A program made the position numbers and the translations under genes. A stretch of DNA of 6,436 nucleotides, taken from the NCBI GenBank assembly GCA_030666985.1, contig DAOUWT010000159.1:1-6436 (forward strand). The letters are read 5' to 3'. A model generated the notes under the pieces. That model was not told the DNA's origin. It made no database searches and worked only from the letters and a program-made list of their open reading frames with translations. The first letter of the stretch is position 1; each line of letters begins with the position of its first letter. Positions 1 through 4,930 of this stretch are shown piece after piece. The DNA comes from Chloroflexota bacterium (GTDB taxonomy: Bacteria > Chloroflexota > Anaerolineae > Anaerolineales > UBA11858).

Positions 1-449
1 GGGGCCAGGGAACGCGCAAACGCCACCCGTTGCTGCCCCCCCCCGGAGAGGGGGGTGACAGCCCGGTCCCCGTGGGCGGGCAGCCCCACCAAGGCTAACA
101 CCCCCCCCACGCGGCCCCCCCCCGCTGCCTCCCCCCAACCCGCCATTTTTAGCCCAAAGGCAACATTATCCCCCACGTTTTTATGCGGGAAGAGGGCGTA
201 ATCTTGAAACATTAGCCCGAAGCCGCGCTTGTGGGGGGGGATGCCTGCCAGCGGCTCACCATCCCAGGTGCAGGTGCCTTGTTCCGCCTCCGTTAGCCCG
301 GCGATGATCTCTAGGAGGGTAGATTTACCGCATCCGCTGGGGCCGAGGAGGGCGGTGATTTTCTCCACCGGCACGGTGAACGAGACGCCGCGCAAGGCCC
401 GCGTTTTATCGAATGTTTTGTGGATGTTGGTGATGGTTAGACCGGTCAT
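1..449 (-). CDS. ABC transporter ATP-binding protein, N-terminal 149 codons (cut by window edge)
   Basis: This is the nucleotide-binding subunit of an ABC importer, which would hydrolyse ATP at the inner face of the membrane. Read from the ATG at 449, the frame is open to the window edge. It shows Walker A GPSGCGKST (residues 36-44), the Q-loop LMFQDYALFPH with Q82, and the signature LSGGGQQRVAFARS (from residue 134). Walker B and the H-loop lie outside. The IPPHKRGFGLMFQDYALFPH-like block is typical of the PotA/FbpC/ThiQ-type ATPases of polyamine, iron or thiamine importers; the substrate cannot be told. There is no clear Shine-Dalgarno before the ATG, but the protein begins where the family usually does. 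Residues 104-138 are abnormally glycine-rich, and the signature has G138 where E or Q is usual. These coincide with long G/C runs and may be sequence errors near a contig end. The ABC identity is near certain; the subfamily is a guess. Confidence 0.9.
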   Translation of the reverse strand, partial: MTGLTITNIHKTFDKTRALRGVSFTVPVEKITALLGPSGCGKSTLLEIIAGLTEAEQGTCTWDGEPLAGIPPHKRGFGLMFQDYALFPHKNVGDNVAFGLKMAGWGEAAGGGRVGGVLALVGLPAHGDRAVTPLSGGGQQRVAFARSLA

Positions 450-472
450 GGGAGTAATGATACCATGCGGCG

Positions 473-528
473 GAGAACAGGAGAACAGGGGAGCAGGAAA
501 ACAGGGAAACAGGAAAACAGGAAAACAG
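473..528. repeat. Seven-copy 8-bp tandem array (consensus GARAACAG)
   Basis: Seven consecutive octamers run without a gap: GAGAACAG twice, GGGAGCAG, GAAAACAG, GGAAACAG, then GAAAACAG twice. The array lies between the toxin remnant and the start of the ABC gene, both on the minus strand. GGAAACAGG at 505-513 can pair with CCTGTTTCC at 539-547, so a hairpin is possible, but no T-run follows on either strand. The rest of the 450-596 spacer is pyrimidine-rich on the plus strand, with loosely repeated CTGATT/CTCTGAT words. No gene is seen in it. Confidence 0.85.
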
Positions 529-596
529 TTTCCGATTCCCTGTTTCCTGATCCCTGATGTACTGATTCTCTAATCTCTGATTTCCCCCAGCTTTTT

Positions 597-667
597 TTAT
601 TTTTCTAAATCCAGAGAAAGCAGCAAGCCTTGTTCAATTTCTTTCTCCATACCTCTCCCTGTTTCAT
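597..667 (-). pseudogene. MazF/PemK-family toxin remnant with large internal deletion and frameshift
   Basis: An ATG at 667-665 overlaps the antitoxin stop as ATGA, the usual coupling in type II toxin-antitoxin operons. The first codons read MKQGEVW, the typical opening of MazF/PemK endoribonucleases (MK-x-GE-[IV]-W). The frame then becomes unrelated and stops at 605. The +2 frame reads GMEKEIEQGLLLSLDLEK and stops (TAA, 599-597). This resembles the final helix and end of MazF/PemK proteins, which commonly read like EEMEKVEQ-x-hydrophobic-L-x-L. The simplest reading is one deletion that removed about 80-90 codons, including the catalytic core, and joined the two ends out of frame near GGTATGG (about 645-654). 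No toxin could be made. The match rests on short segments recognised by eye and by context. Confidence 0.6.
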
Positions 668-912
668 GCGAAGTCATCTCCAGCGATTGCAGTGAAGGCA
701 AGTAGTTTCTGGTTGGTTTCGTATTCGTCATAAAGGGAACGAGCAGTTTTTGCTAATTCTTGTTCCAGTACATTTTGCTGGTATTGAGCAAAAATTATTC
801 TTACTAGCGCAGAAAAACTTAAGTCTTCGCTTTGAGCAACAGAATCCAAGAACTCTTTTTGGTTTTCAGGGATCAAGATTTGAACTCGTTTTAGCTTGTT
901 TTTTGTTAGCAT
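664..912 (-). CDS. Ribbon-helix-helix (CopG-like) antitoxin, orphaned
   Basis: An 82-residue protein with the layout of a CopG/MetJ-type DNA-binding antitoxin: a basic N-terminus and short strand KRVQILI (8-14), helix A about 15-28, a turn, and helix B SFSALVRIIFAQY (32-44). Its C-terminal tail, rich in Tyr/Asp/Glu and ending AFTAIAGDDFA, is of the type that wraps and inhibits MazF/PemK toxins. Such proteins bind their own promoter as dimers and neutralise the partner toxin. Here the partner, overlapping by ATGA at 667, is reduced to a scar, so the antitoxin is probably an orphan that can still act as a DNA binder or as an anti-addiction factor. AAGGAAGG ends 6 bases before the ATG, supporting the start. 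Part of the gene is clearly poorer in GC (about 33% at 841-900) than the neighbours, as expected for a transferred toxin-antitoxin locus. Confidence 0.8.
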   Translation of the reverse strand: MLTKNKLKRVQILIPENQKEFLDSVAQSEDLSFSALVRIIFAQYQQNVLEQELAKTARSLYDEYETNQKLLAFTAIAGDDFA

Positions 913-935
913 TATACACCTTCCTTTGTGTGGCT

Positions 936-965
936 ATTATACGCATCAAGCATACACACTGACAA
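936..965 (-). promoter_or_regulatory. Sigma-70-type promoter of the antitoxin gene
   Basis: On the minus strand TTGTCA (965-960) lies 18 bp from a perfect TATAAT (941-936), followed by the ribosome site AAGGAAGG and the antitoxin ATG. Between the boxes is the imperfect inverted repeat TATGC-N5-GCGTA (4 of 5 pairs), a possible operator for ribbon-helix-helix autoregulation. The operator is inference; the promoter boxes are plain in the sequence. Confidence 0.6.
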
Positions 966-982
966 TACTCACCTTAATATTT

Positions 983-1011
983 TTGTGCTTTTTTGGTTGG
1001 TATGCTATGAT
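983..1011 (+). promoter_or_regulatory. Extended -10 promoter candidate for the C39-like gene
   Basis: TGC-TATGAT (1003-1011) is an extended -10 element, with a weak -35 TTGTGC (983-988) at 17 bp. The first transcribed base would be near 1018, leaving a leader of about 55 bases before the ATG at 1073. The antitoxin promoter fires the other way from the same 160-bp spacer. Confidence 0.4.
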
Positions 1012-1072
1012 TTGACAAGGTGACGAGTATCTACCCATTGAAGAAGTCAGAAATGACGCCAAGGAGAAAAAT

Positions 1073-1729
1073 ATGACTGAGGAAGCAAAAACAACACATG
1101 CGCAAACATGGGCATGGGGCATAACCCGCAGCGAATGGGGAGAGACCTACAGTTCGCAAGGGCCTGGAACCAACGATTGCGGCCCTACAAATTTAGCCAT
1201 GCTCCTGAACGCACTTACAACAGGGGATTGGGATAAAACCAAAGTCCATCCCCGCCTGCGATTCCCAGATTTGCTGGGCTGGTTAGACAAACTCATCAGC
1301 TTCATCACTTGCGGTAAATTCAACCCAGGAGCAATGGTTGGAGCGAGCCATCCCAAAGGGATTGCGGATGAATTCAATCGCATTGCCAAAGATAGGGGGC
1401 TAGATAAAAAAGCAGTCCGTGTTAGCAAAGGGCCTAAGGCGGAATTGCTTCGCGAAGTTCGAAACGGAAATCCGGTTACGGTGATTCTGATTTGGGAAAA
1501 CGGTGGGGCGCATTACGTGACGATTATCTCGTATAGCGAAGAGGATGACACGGTCTTTTACATGGATCCCAGCGACGAGTACAAAGATTGCCCGCCCTCT
1601 GACAGAATCCGCTCCCGAACTTGGGAGGCCTTTGATGAGGATTGGAGTCGCCAGGTATGGTGGACGAAATTGTTGGGGCTGAAGAGCGAGATGATTGTCT
1701 ATAAGTTTGTTACAGGGCCTGCGTTCTAG
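1073..1729 (+). CDS. C39-like papain-fold cysteine peptidase family protein
   Basis: A 218-aa protein with the landmarks of the peptidase C39-like (papain-fold) superfamily. NDCGPTNLAMLLN carries the presumed nucleophile C36 at the start of the core helix, GGAHYVTIISY carries the catalytic-type H147, and FYMDPSD supplies the aspartate D165. Q29, seven residues before the cysteine, could help form the oxyanion hole. C39 domains are best known for cutting Gly-Gly leaders of bacteriocins inside ABC exporters; stand-alone C39-like proteins are widespread and mostly uncharacterised. This one has no exporter domain, no signal peptide and no membrane segment, so it is probably cytoplasmic. AAGGAG lies 7 bases before the ATG and supports the start. 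No peptide precursor, transporter or operon partner is visible beside it, so the substrate is unknown. The fold and triad are fairly sure; activity is inferred. Confidence 0.75.
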   Translation: MTEEAKTTHAQTWAWGITRSEWGETYSSQGPGTNDCGPTNLAMLLNALTTGDWDKTKVHPRLRFPDLLGWLDKLISFITCGKFNPGAMVGASHPKGIADEFNRIAKDRGLDKKAVRVSKGPKAELLREVRNGNPVTVILIWENGGAHYVTIISYSEEDDTVFYMDPSDEYKDCPPSDRIRSRTWEAFDEDWSRQVWWTKLLGLKSEMIVYKFVTGPAF

Positions 1730-1880
1730 CAAAGAGCAGGGGGCAGGGTTTGCCATAAACCGCCGCCGAGGACTGCGGCTAGAGCAGATGGTGATGAGAA
1801 ATTTTTCGCAAATAACTCCCTACAGGACTGTTTTTTTGGATGATATGCTGTTGATATAGCTTACAGAATCTTAACATTTC
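1730..1880. other. Spacer after the C39-like gene, no gene seen
   Basis: This stretch holds two weak hairpins just after the C39-like stop: GGTTT/AAACC around 1748-1761, and GCCGC/GCGGC (1762-1766 with 1775-1779). Neither is followed directly by a T-run, so I do not call a terminator. An AT-rich part with TATGCTG near 1844 follows. No open frame with a ribosome site was found on either strand. Confidence 0.5.
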
Positions 1881-1910
1881 TTGACTTTTTACCCCCTGAT
1901 ATGCTATTCT
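1881..1910 (+). promoter_or_regulatory. Promoter for the MBL-fold gene
   Basis: TTGACT (1881-1886) and an extended -10 TGC-TATTCT (1902-1910) are separated by 18 bp. Transcription would begin near 1917, so the nested palindrome at 1936-1970 would lie in the RNA leader of the MBL gene, which starts at 2001. This is the strongest plus-strand promoter candidate in the window. Confidence 0.55.
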
Positions 1911-1935
1911 GTATGGTATAGCAAAATGGCTTTAT

Positions 1936-1970
1936 CAGGAACCCGGTTCCTCTGAGGAACCGGGTTCCTG
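1936..1970. repeat. Perfect 35-bp palindrome made of two nested palindromes
   Basis: The arm CAGGAACCCGGTTCCTC (1936-1952) is the exact reverse complement of 1954-1970, with a single T at the centre. Each arm also contains its own palindrome, GGAACC-C-GGTTCC on the left and GGAACC-G-GGTTCC on the right. The segment can therefore form one long hairpin or two small ones. It sits between the MBL promoter and start codon with no T-run after it. It could be a dispersed repeat, a leader structure or a dimer-of-dimers protein site; the sequence alone does not decide. Confidence 0.85.
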
Positions 1971-2000
1971 AGAGATATTTAAAGAGAGGACTTTGTAATT

Positions 2001-2867
2001 ATGATCCATCGTGAGCGCGTAGCGGATGATGTATATGTTTTTCAGAGTGATGTGTATGCCGAGGTGAATGCCGGAGCTGTGATAGGCCCGGAGTGGGCTG
2101 TAGTGATTGATACGCTTCCCTATCCTAAAGAGACTTTGGCTATCCGTGAATTCATAGAGGATGAACTAGGACGCCAGGTGCGGTATGTTATCAATACTCA
2201 TTACCATGCTGACCATAGTTGGGGAAATTGCTTTTTCCCGGGAGCTTTGGTTATTGCCCATGAATTGTGCCGCGAGTTATTGCAAGAGATGGCGGTTCCC
2301 GCCCTCGAGGCGGCCCGGGAGCAGGATGTTGTTTTTAGACACTCTCAGATTGTCTTGCCTCATTTAACCCTGGGTTCAGGAGAGATTACTTTAAAGGTGG
2401 ACTCGAAAACTTTAAGAATATTCGGCCTTCCTGGTCATACTCCAGATGGGATAGGGGTGTATATTCCAGAAGACGAGGTGCTCTTGGCCGGAGATGTTTG
2501 GATGCCTATTCCTCATATTGTTGATGGTGACCCGTCTGTGATGCGGCAGTCACTTCGCAAACTACATGATTTGACCCTGGAAAACGTCGTCCAGGGCCAT
2601 GGGGCTGTGATACTCCGAGGTGAGGTCACAAGTGGAATTGAAGATCGGATCGCGTATTTGGATTTGATTGAAGAGATTGTGGAAAAAGCTGCCAGAGCCG
2701 AGTTCCCGGGGGATTATCTGGAAGAATATACTGTGGAATCCTGCGGCAAGAACCGCGTGTTATTGGGCGGAGTAATCGAGGAGGTTCACCAGCAAAATTT
2801 ACGGCATCTGTATATGGAAAAGTTTGATGAAGACCCTTGGGAGTATGATGAGGATGTTTATTATTGA
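2001..2867 (+). CDS. MBL-fold metallohydrolase
   Basis: A 288-aa cytoplasmic-type protein of the metallo-beta-lactamase superfamily. The zinc-binding motif THYHADH gives H67, H69, D71 and H72; further ligands are H146 in LPGHTPDG, D165 in LLAGDVW and H200 in VVQGHGAV. All positions expected for a two-metal hydrolase are present. The superfamily hydrolyses many kinds of ester, thioester, lactone and amide; the region after about residue 205, which usually sets specificity, gives me no clue to substrate. There is no signal peptide, so a periplasmic beta-lactamase role is unlikely. The C-terminus is unusually acidic and aromatic (EKFDEDPWEYDEDVYY). AGAGAGGA lies about 10 bases before the ATG. 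The gene stands alone behind its own promoter and a palindromic leader, and its 3' end faces plsY. Confidence 0.85.
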   Translation: MIHRERVADDVYVFQSDVYAEVNAGAVIGPEWAVVIDTLPYPKETLAIREFIEDELGRQVRYVINTHYHADHSWGNCFFPGALVIAHELCRELLQEMAVPALEAAREQDVVFRHSQIVLPHLTLGSGEITLKVDSKTLRIFGLPGHTPDGIGVYIPEDEVLLAGDVWMPIPHIVDGDPSVMRQSLRKLHDLTLENVVQGHGAVILRGEVTSGIEDRIAYLDLIEEIVEKAARAEFPGDYLEEYTVESCGKNRVLLGGVIEEVHQQNLRHLYMEKFDEDPWEYDEDVYY

Positions 2868-2890
2868 GGCGAGGGGGAGTGAATATATTG

Positions 2891-2946
2891 CGTGGTGCGT
2901 GGTGCGTAAAACGTGAAACGCGAAACGTGATGCGTGGTGCGTGCCC
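2891..2946. repeat. Eight-unit heptamer array (CGTGNNN, period 7)
   Basis: Eight 7-bp units follow without a gap: CGTGGTG twice, CGTAAAA, CGTGAAA, CGCGAAA, CGTGATG, CGTGGTG and CGTGCCC. The first three or four bases of each unit are conserved and the last three vary. The array fills the spacer where the MBL and plsY genes converge. No convincing terminator hairpin with a T-run is visible there. The same heptamer family occurs at 4731-4759 and, inverted, at 4882-4916. Confidence 0.85.
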
Positions 2947-3012
2947 GTGGCAAGGTATGCACAGCAACGTTTCACTAACAAACCCCGCAAAATCCCAAAG
3001 AGCCACTACGAT

Positions 3013-3666
3013 TTAAGCCTTCTTCTTTTTTCGCCAGCCTACTGCGCGTTCTGTGCCGTTCAAGAGGCGTTTTATGTTGGGACGTAAAGCCCAGAGAATG
3101 AGCATCTCGGCAAAGAGACCAAATAGAATGTATTCCCATGGCTTCCCTAGCCATATAGCCCGGCCAGCGAAAATTAGGGCGGCGAGGAAGGGGATACTCA
3201 TTGTAGTAACCGAGGCATATCCCACGCCGTAAAAGATCAATAGCCCTGCCGGTAGGAGAATGAGTAGATTTGGCCACCAAAGTCCCACAGCGCCTCCTAG
3301 GGCAGGAGTGCCGCCCGCTCCCCCTCCGATGGTGAGTTTCCCTTGTTCATCCCGCGTGACCAGGTAAATGGAATAGTTATGCCCGATGACCGCCAAGGTA
3401 GGGGCCAGGACGTGAATCCAGACGTTATCGGGGAAAGCCCACCGCGCAATCCAAACCGTACAGGAGGCTTTGAGGATATCTAATCCCGTTGTGGCATAAC
3501 CCACCAAAGGGCCTGCCGCACGCATGGCGTTGGTTCCCCCTGTGCGTCCGCTTTCCGTTTTCCGGATGTCTTTTCCGGTCGCTAATTTCACTAAAAAGAG
3601 ACCCATTGGAATTGAGCCTATCAAGTAAGCTAGAAGAAGAACACCCAGTATTGTTAAAGTCTGCAT
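3013..3666 (-). CDS. plsY: Glycerol-3-phosphate acyltransferase PlsY (divergent)
   Basis: PlsY is an integral membrane enzyme that moves the acyl group from acyl-phosphate to sn-glycerol 3-phosphate, the first step of phosphatidic acid synthesis. This 217-aa product has the family's length, hydrophobic spans and motifs: GSIPMG (17-22), then ESGRTGGTNAMR (38-49) matching GSGNxGATNxxR with the key Ser39 and Arg49 kept, DILKA (63-67), GHNYSIYL (95-102) and the C-terminal RPNIKRLLNGTE (195-206). The usual lysine-bearing GGKG loop is replaced by IGGGAGGTPALGG (113-125), an unusual feature. The chosen ATG at 3666 has AAGGAGGA about ten bases upstream and gives the typical N-terminus; an upstream TTG at 3723 is in frame but falls in a palindromic element. 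The basic C-terminus ends WRKKKKA. The next gene upstream on this strand ends 232 bases away, so co-transcription is uncertain. Confidence 0.87.
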   Translation of the reverse strand: MQTLTILGVLLLAYLIGSIPMGLFLVKLATGKDIRKTESGRTGGTNAMRAAGPLVGYATTGLDILKASCTVWIARWAFPDNVWIHVLAPTLAVIGHNYSIYLVTRDEQGKLTIGGGAGGTPALGGAVGLWWPNLLILLPAGLLIFYGVGYASVTTMSIPFLAALIFAGRAIWLGKPWEYILFGLFAEMLILWALRPNIKRLLNGTERAVGWRKKKKA

Positions 3667-3722
3667 TTTGAAATTTCCTCCTTGGAAAGCCAAAAATTGG
3701 TAGTTATTCACTCCCCTGACCA

Positions 3723-3786
3723 AGACCTCCGAGGTTAGGCTGTTCCATCCTGGAACTAACGTTGCACTCCAAAACCTCGGAGGTCT
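3723..3786. repeat. 64-bp inverted-repeat element with nested palindromic arms
   Basis: AGACCTCCGAGGTT (3723-3736) is exactly inverted as AACCTCGGAGGTCT (3773-3786). Each 14-bp arm contains its own palindrome, ACCTC-C-GAGGT or ACCTC-G-GAGGT. Inside the loop, GTTCCA/TGGAAC (3742-3747 with 3751-3756) forms a further hairpin closed by a TCC loop. The element lies upstream of plsY, whose ribosome site starts about 40 bases further on. It looks like a small dispersed or MITE-like element or a structured leader. No target-site duplication was recognised at its edges. Confidence 0.8.
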
Positions 3787-3898
3787 GCCATATTGGGGTG
3801 GGGAGGTGAATGGTTACAAAAATTGTAGTTGCGAATAAAAGAGATACTTTGTGGTTATAACACGCCTGCAAAGTAAGTGTTACGACAGTCCTATTTTT
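3787..3898. other. Spacer between the membrane protein gene and plsY, no gene seen
   Basis: This AT-rich spacer holds a small palindrome, TACAA-AAA-TTGTA (3815-3827), and interleaved inverted repeats TACTTTG/CAAAGTA and TAACAC/GTGTTA within about 3845-3882, just past the end of the minus-strand membrane gene. On the minus strand these are not followed by a T-run, so termination there is only possible. A run of seven T lies at 3894-3900 on the plus strand, where no gene is ending. Confidence 0.45.
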
Positions 3899-4717
3899 TT
3901 AGAGCAGAGCAGCCAGTCCCCAGGTAATTACGAGCACCAAAACAGGCCCTAATATCACCTGCAAGGGGGTTTTGGATTGGGAGCCAAGTAAGTTTTCGCT
4001 GAGTTCAATCAAGGCGTATATGGGACCTAAAAGGGCAATTCCAAACGAGATCGAATTGAGTGGCCAATAATGGAGACCGGCTGCTAACTCTCCAATCAAA
4101 AGGACAGTGAGTAAGGCTTGCCTGAAAGCCCATGTCCCATGTGTGCGGAGATGGATGACCCGCAGGAGAACCAAACCCGCCGCGATACTCAAGGCCGGCA
4201 CTCGAAAAAAGAGACGCACTTCCGCCGAGTGCAGGGCAATGGCTAGAATAAGATATAGAGCCAGAGAAATCGCTGTGACGCCAATAGAAGCCGGAATGTA
4301 ATAAGGGTTATTATAATTTACTACGATATATTCTGCCATGAGCACCAACATGAGGGTAATGCCGCTTATACTGGCTGCGACCCACCATTGCCCCCCAAAG
4401 GGAAGCTGCTCAATGGCCAGCCATAGAACCAGGGCGGTCAGGCTGGGCAAGAGCCAGTGCTGGACAGAGATTTTCCCCTCCAGGCCAGGATGACCATGGA
4501 GCAGCCAGGCCGCGCCTGTCGCTGTTAACCCTGTTATCAGGATAGCAATGATTGTCGAAAAATCGATGGTGAGGGGGACGTAAACCCCGGCCACCTGCAT
4601 CTCGATTTCCGTAAGCGGGAGACTGACAAAGTGAGTCATTGTATATGCCAAAAGAATGGTCGCTGCCAGAACACTGACGCTATCTAAGTTAGGGAGATAA
4701 TACTTGTCGTCTTGCAT
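3899..4717 (-). CDS. Polytopic membrane protein of unknown function
   Basis: A 272-aa, very hydrophobic protein that I do not recognise with confidence; it may belong to a Chloroflexota-enriched DUF family. Roughly eight or nine membrane spans can be drawn: about 13-35, 53-73, 88-104, 111-133, 142-162, 172-190, 199-216, 222-239 and 251-272. The N-terminus (MQDDKYYLPN) is short and polar. A His/Gly loop (WLLHGHPGLEGK) lies near 71-82, a tyrosine-rich loop (VNYNNPYY) near 133-140, and an Arg/His loop (RVIHLRTHG) near 186-194. No transporter signature, ATPase motif or catalytic motif is seen. There is no Shine-Dalgarno before the ATG at 4717, but a TACAAT box lies six bases upstream, so the message may be leaderless. 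It is followed on the same strand by plsY after 232 bases. Coding status is supported by length, consistent hydrophobic pattern and context. Confidence 0.75.
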   Translation of the reverse strand: MQDDKYYLPNLDSVSVLAATILLAYTMTHFVSLPLTEIEMQVAGVYVPLTIDFSTIIAILITGLTATGAAWLLHGHPGLEGKISVQHWLLPSLTALVLWLAIEQLPFGGQWWVAASISGITLMLVLMAEYIVVNYNNPYYIPASIGVTAISLALYLILAIALHSAEVRLFFRVPALSIAAGLVLLRVIHLRTHGTWAFRQALLTVLLIGELAAGLHYWPLNSISFGIALLGPIYALIELSENLLGSQSKTPLQVILGPVLVLVITWGLAALL

Positions 4718-4723
4718 GCTTGC

Positions 4724-4729
4724 ATTGTA
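4724..4729 (-). promoter_or_regulatory. Possible -10 box giving a leaderless message
   Basis: TACAAT on the minus strand is followed by GCAAGC and then the ATG at 4717, which would put the first transcribed base on or next to the start codon. No -35 is clear: the expected place is inside the CGTGAAA array. No ribosome site is seen upstream of this ATG. Confidence 0.35.
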
Positions 4730-4730
4730 C

Positions 4731-4759
4731 CGTGAAACGTGAAAACGTGAAACGTGAGG
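4731..4759. repeat. Four-unit heptamer array (CGTGAAA)
   Basis: The units are CGTGAAA, CGTGAAAA (one extra A), CGTGAAA and CGTGAGG. It lies directly upstream of the minus-strand membrane protein gene and covers its would-be -35 region. It belongs to the same family as the array at 2891-2946. Confidence 0.8.
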
Positions 4760-4783
4760 TATGCAAATTCCCCTACCAATACT

Positions 4784-4811
4784 TTCGCAACCTCCGTTTT
4801 TATGCTACACT
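4784..4811 (+). promoter_or_regulatory. Extended -10 promoter candidate for the glycosyltransferase gene
   Basis: TGC-TACACT (4803-4811) is an extended -10, with TTCGCA (4784-4789) as a -35 at a short 16-bp spacing. It would give a leader of roughly 110 bases that includes the inverted heptamer array at 4882-4916. It shares the word TATGCTA with the promoter candidates at 1001 and 1900. Confidence 0.4.
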
Positions 4812-4881
4812 TTATCCTACAAACCTTGGCTCTTTGGGATTTCACGGGATTTGCTTCTAAAACGTGAACTTATATTTCAGT

Positions 4882-4916
4882 CCTCACGCAACACTCATCA
4901 CGCAACACGCCTCACA
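4882..4916. repeat. Five-unit heptamer array, inverted orientation
   Basis: Read on the plus strand, the units are CCTCACG, CAACACT, CATCACG, CAACACG and CCTCACA, the reverse complements of the CGTGNNN heptamers. The array ends about 6 bases before the ribosome site AGGAGA of the glycosyltransferase gene. With 4731-4759 it brackets the divergent spacer in opposite orientations. Confidence 0.8.
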
Positions 4917-4930
4917 TTTACAGGAGATAT

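Noticed and set aside
229..573. Plus-strand open frame of 114 codons
   Set aside because: It is antisense to the ABC ATPase gene and ends in the octamer array; its translation has no family likeness and no ribosome site.
750..962. Plus-strand open frame of 70 codons
   Set aside because: It is antisense to the antitoxin gene and crosses its promoter, whereas the minus-strand frame has a ribosome site and a recognisable fold.
1147..1756. Two minus-strand open frames (1147-1428 and 1400-1756)
   Set aside because: They are antisense to the C39-like gene, which has a catalytic triad and a good ribosome site.
2626..3006. Minus-strand frames running through the heptamer array into the MBL gene
   Set aside because: They are repeat-derived and antisense, with no start signal; translations are rich in repeat-encoded His/Arg/Thr.
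3667..3723. Longer plsY start at a TTG
   Set aside because: The extension adds 19 residues not typical of PlsY and begins in the inverted-repeat element; the ATG at 3666 has a strong ribosome site.
3845..3900. Intrinsic terminator with the T-run at 3894-3900
   Set aside because: The T-run is on the plus strand, where no gene ends, and it is separated from the stem by more than ten bases; on the minus strand the hairpin lacks a T-run.
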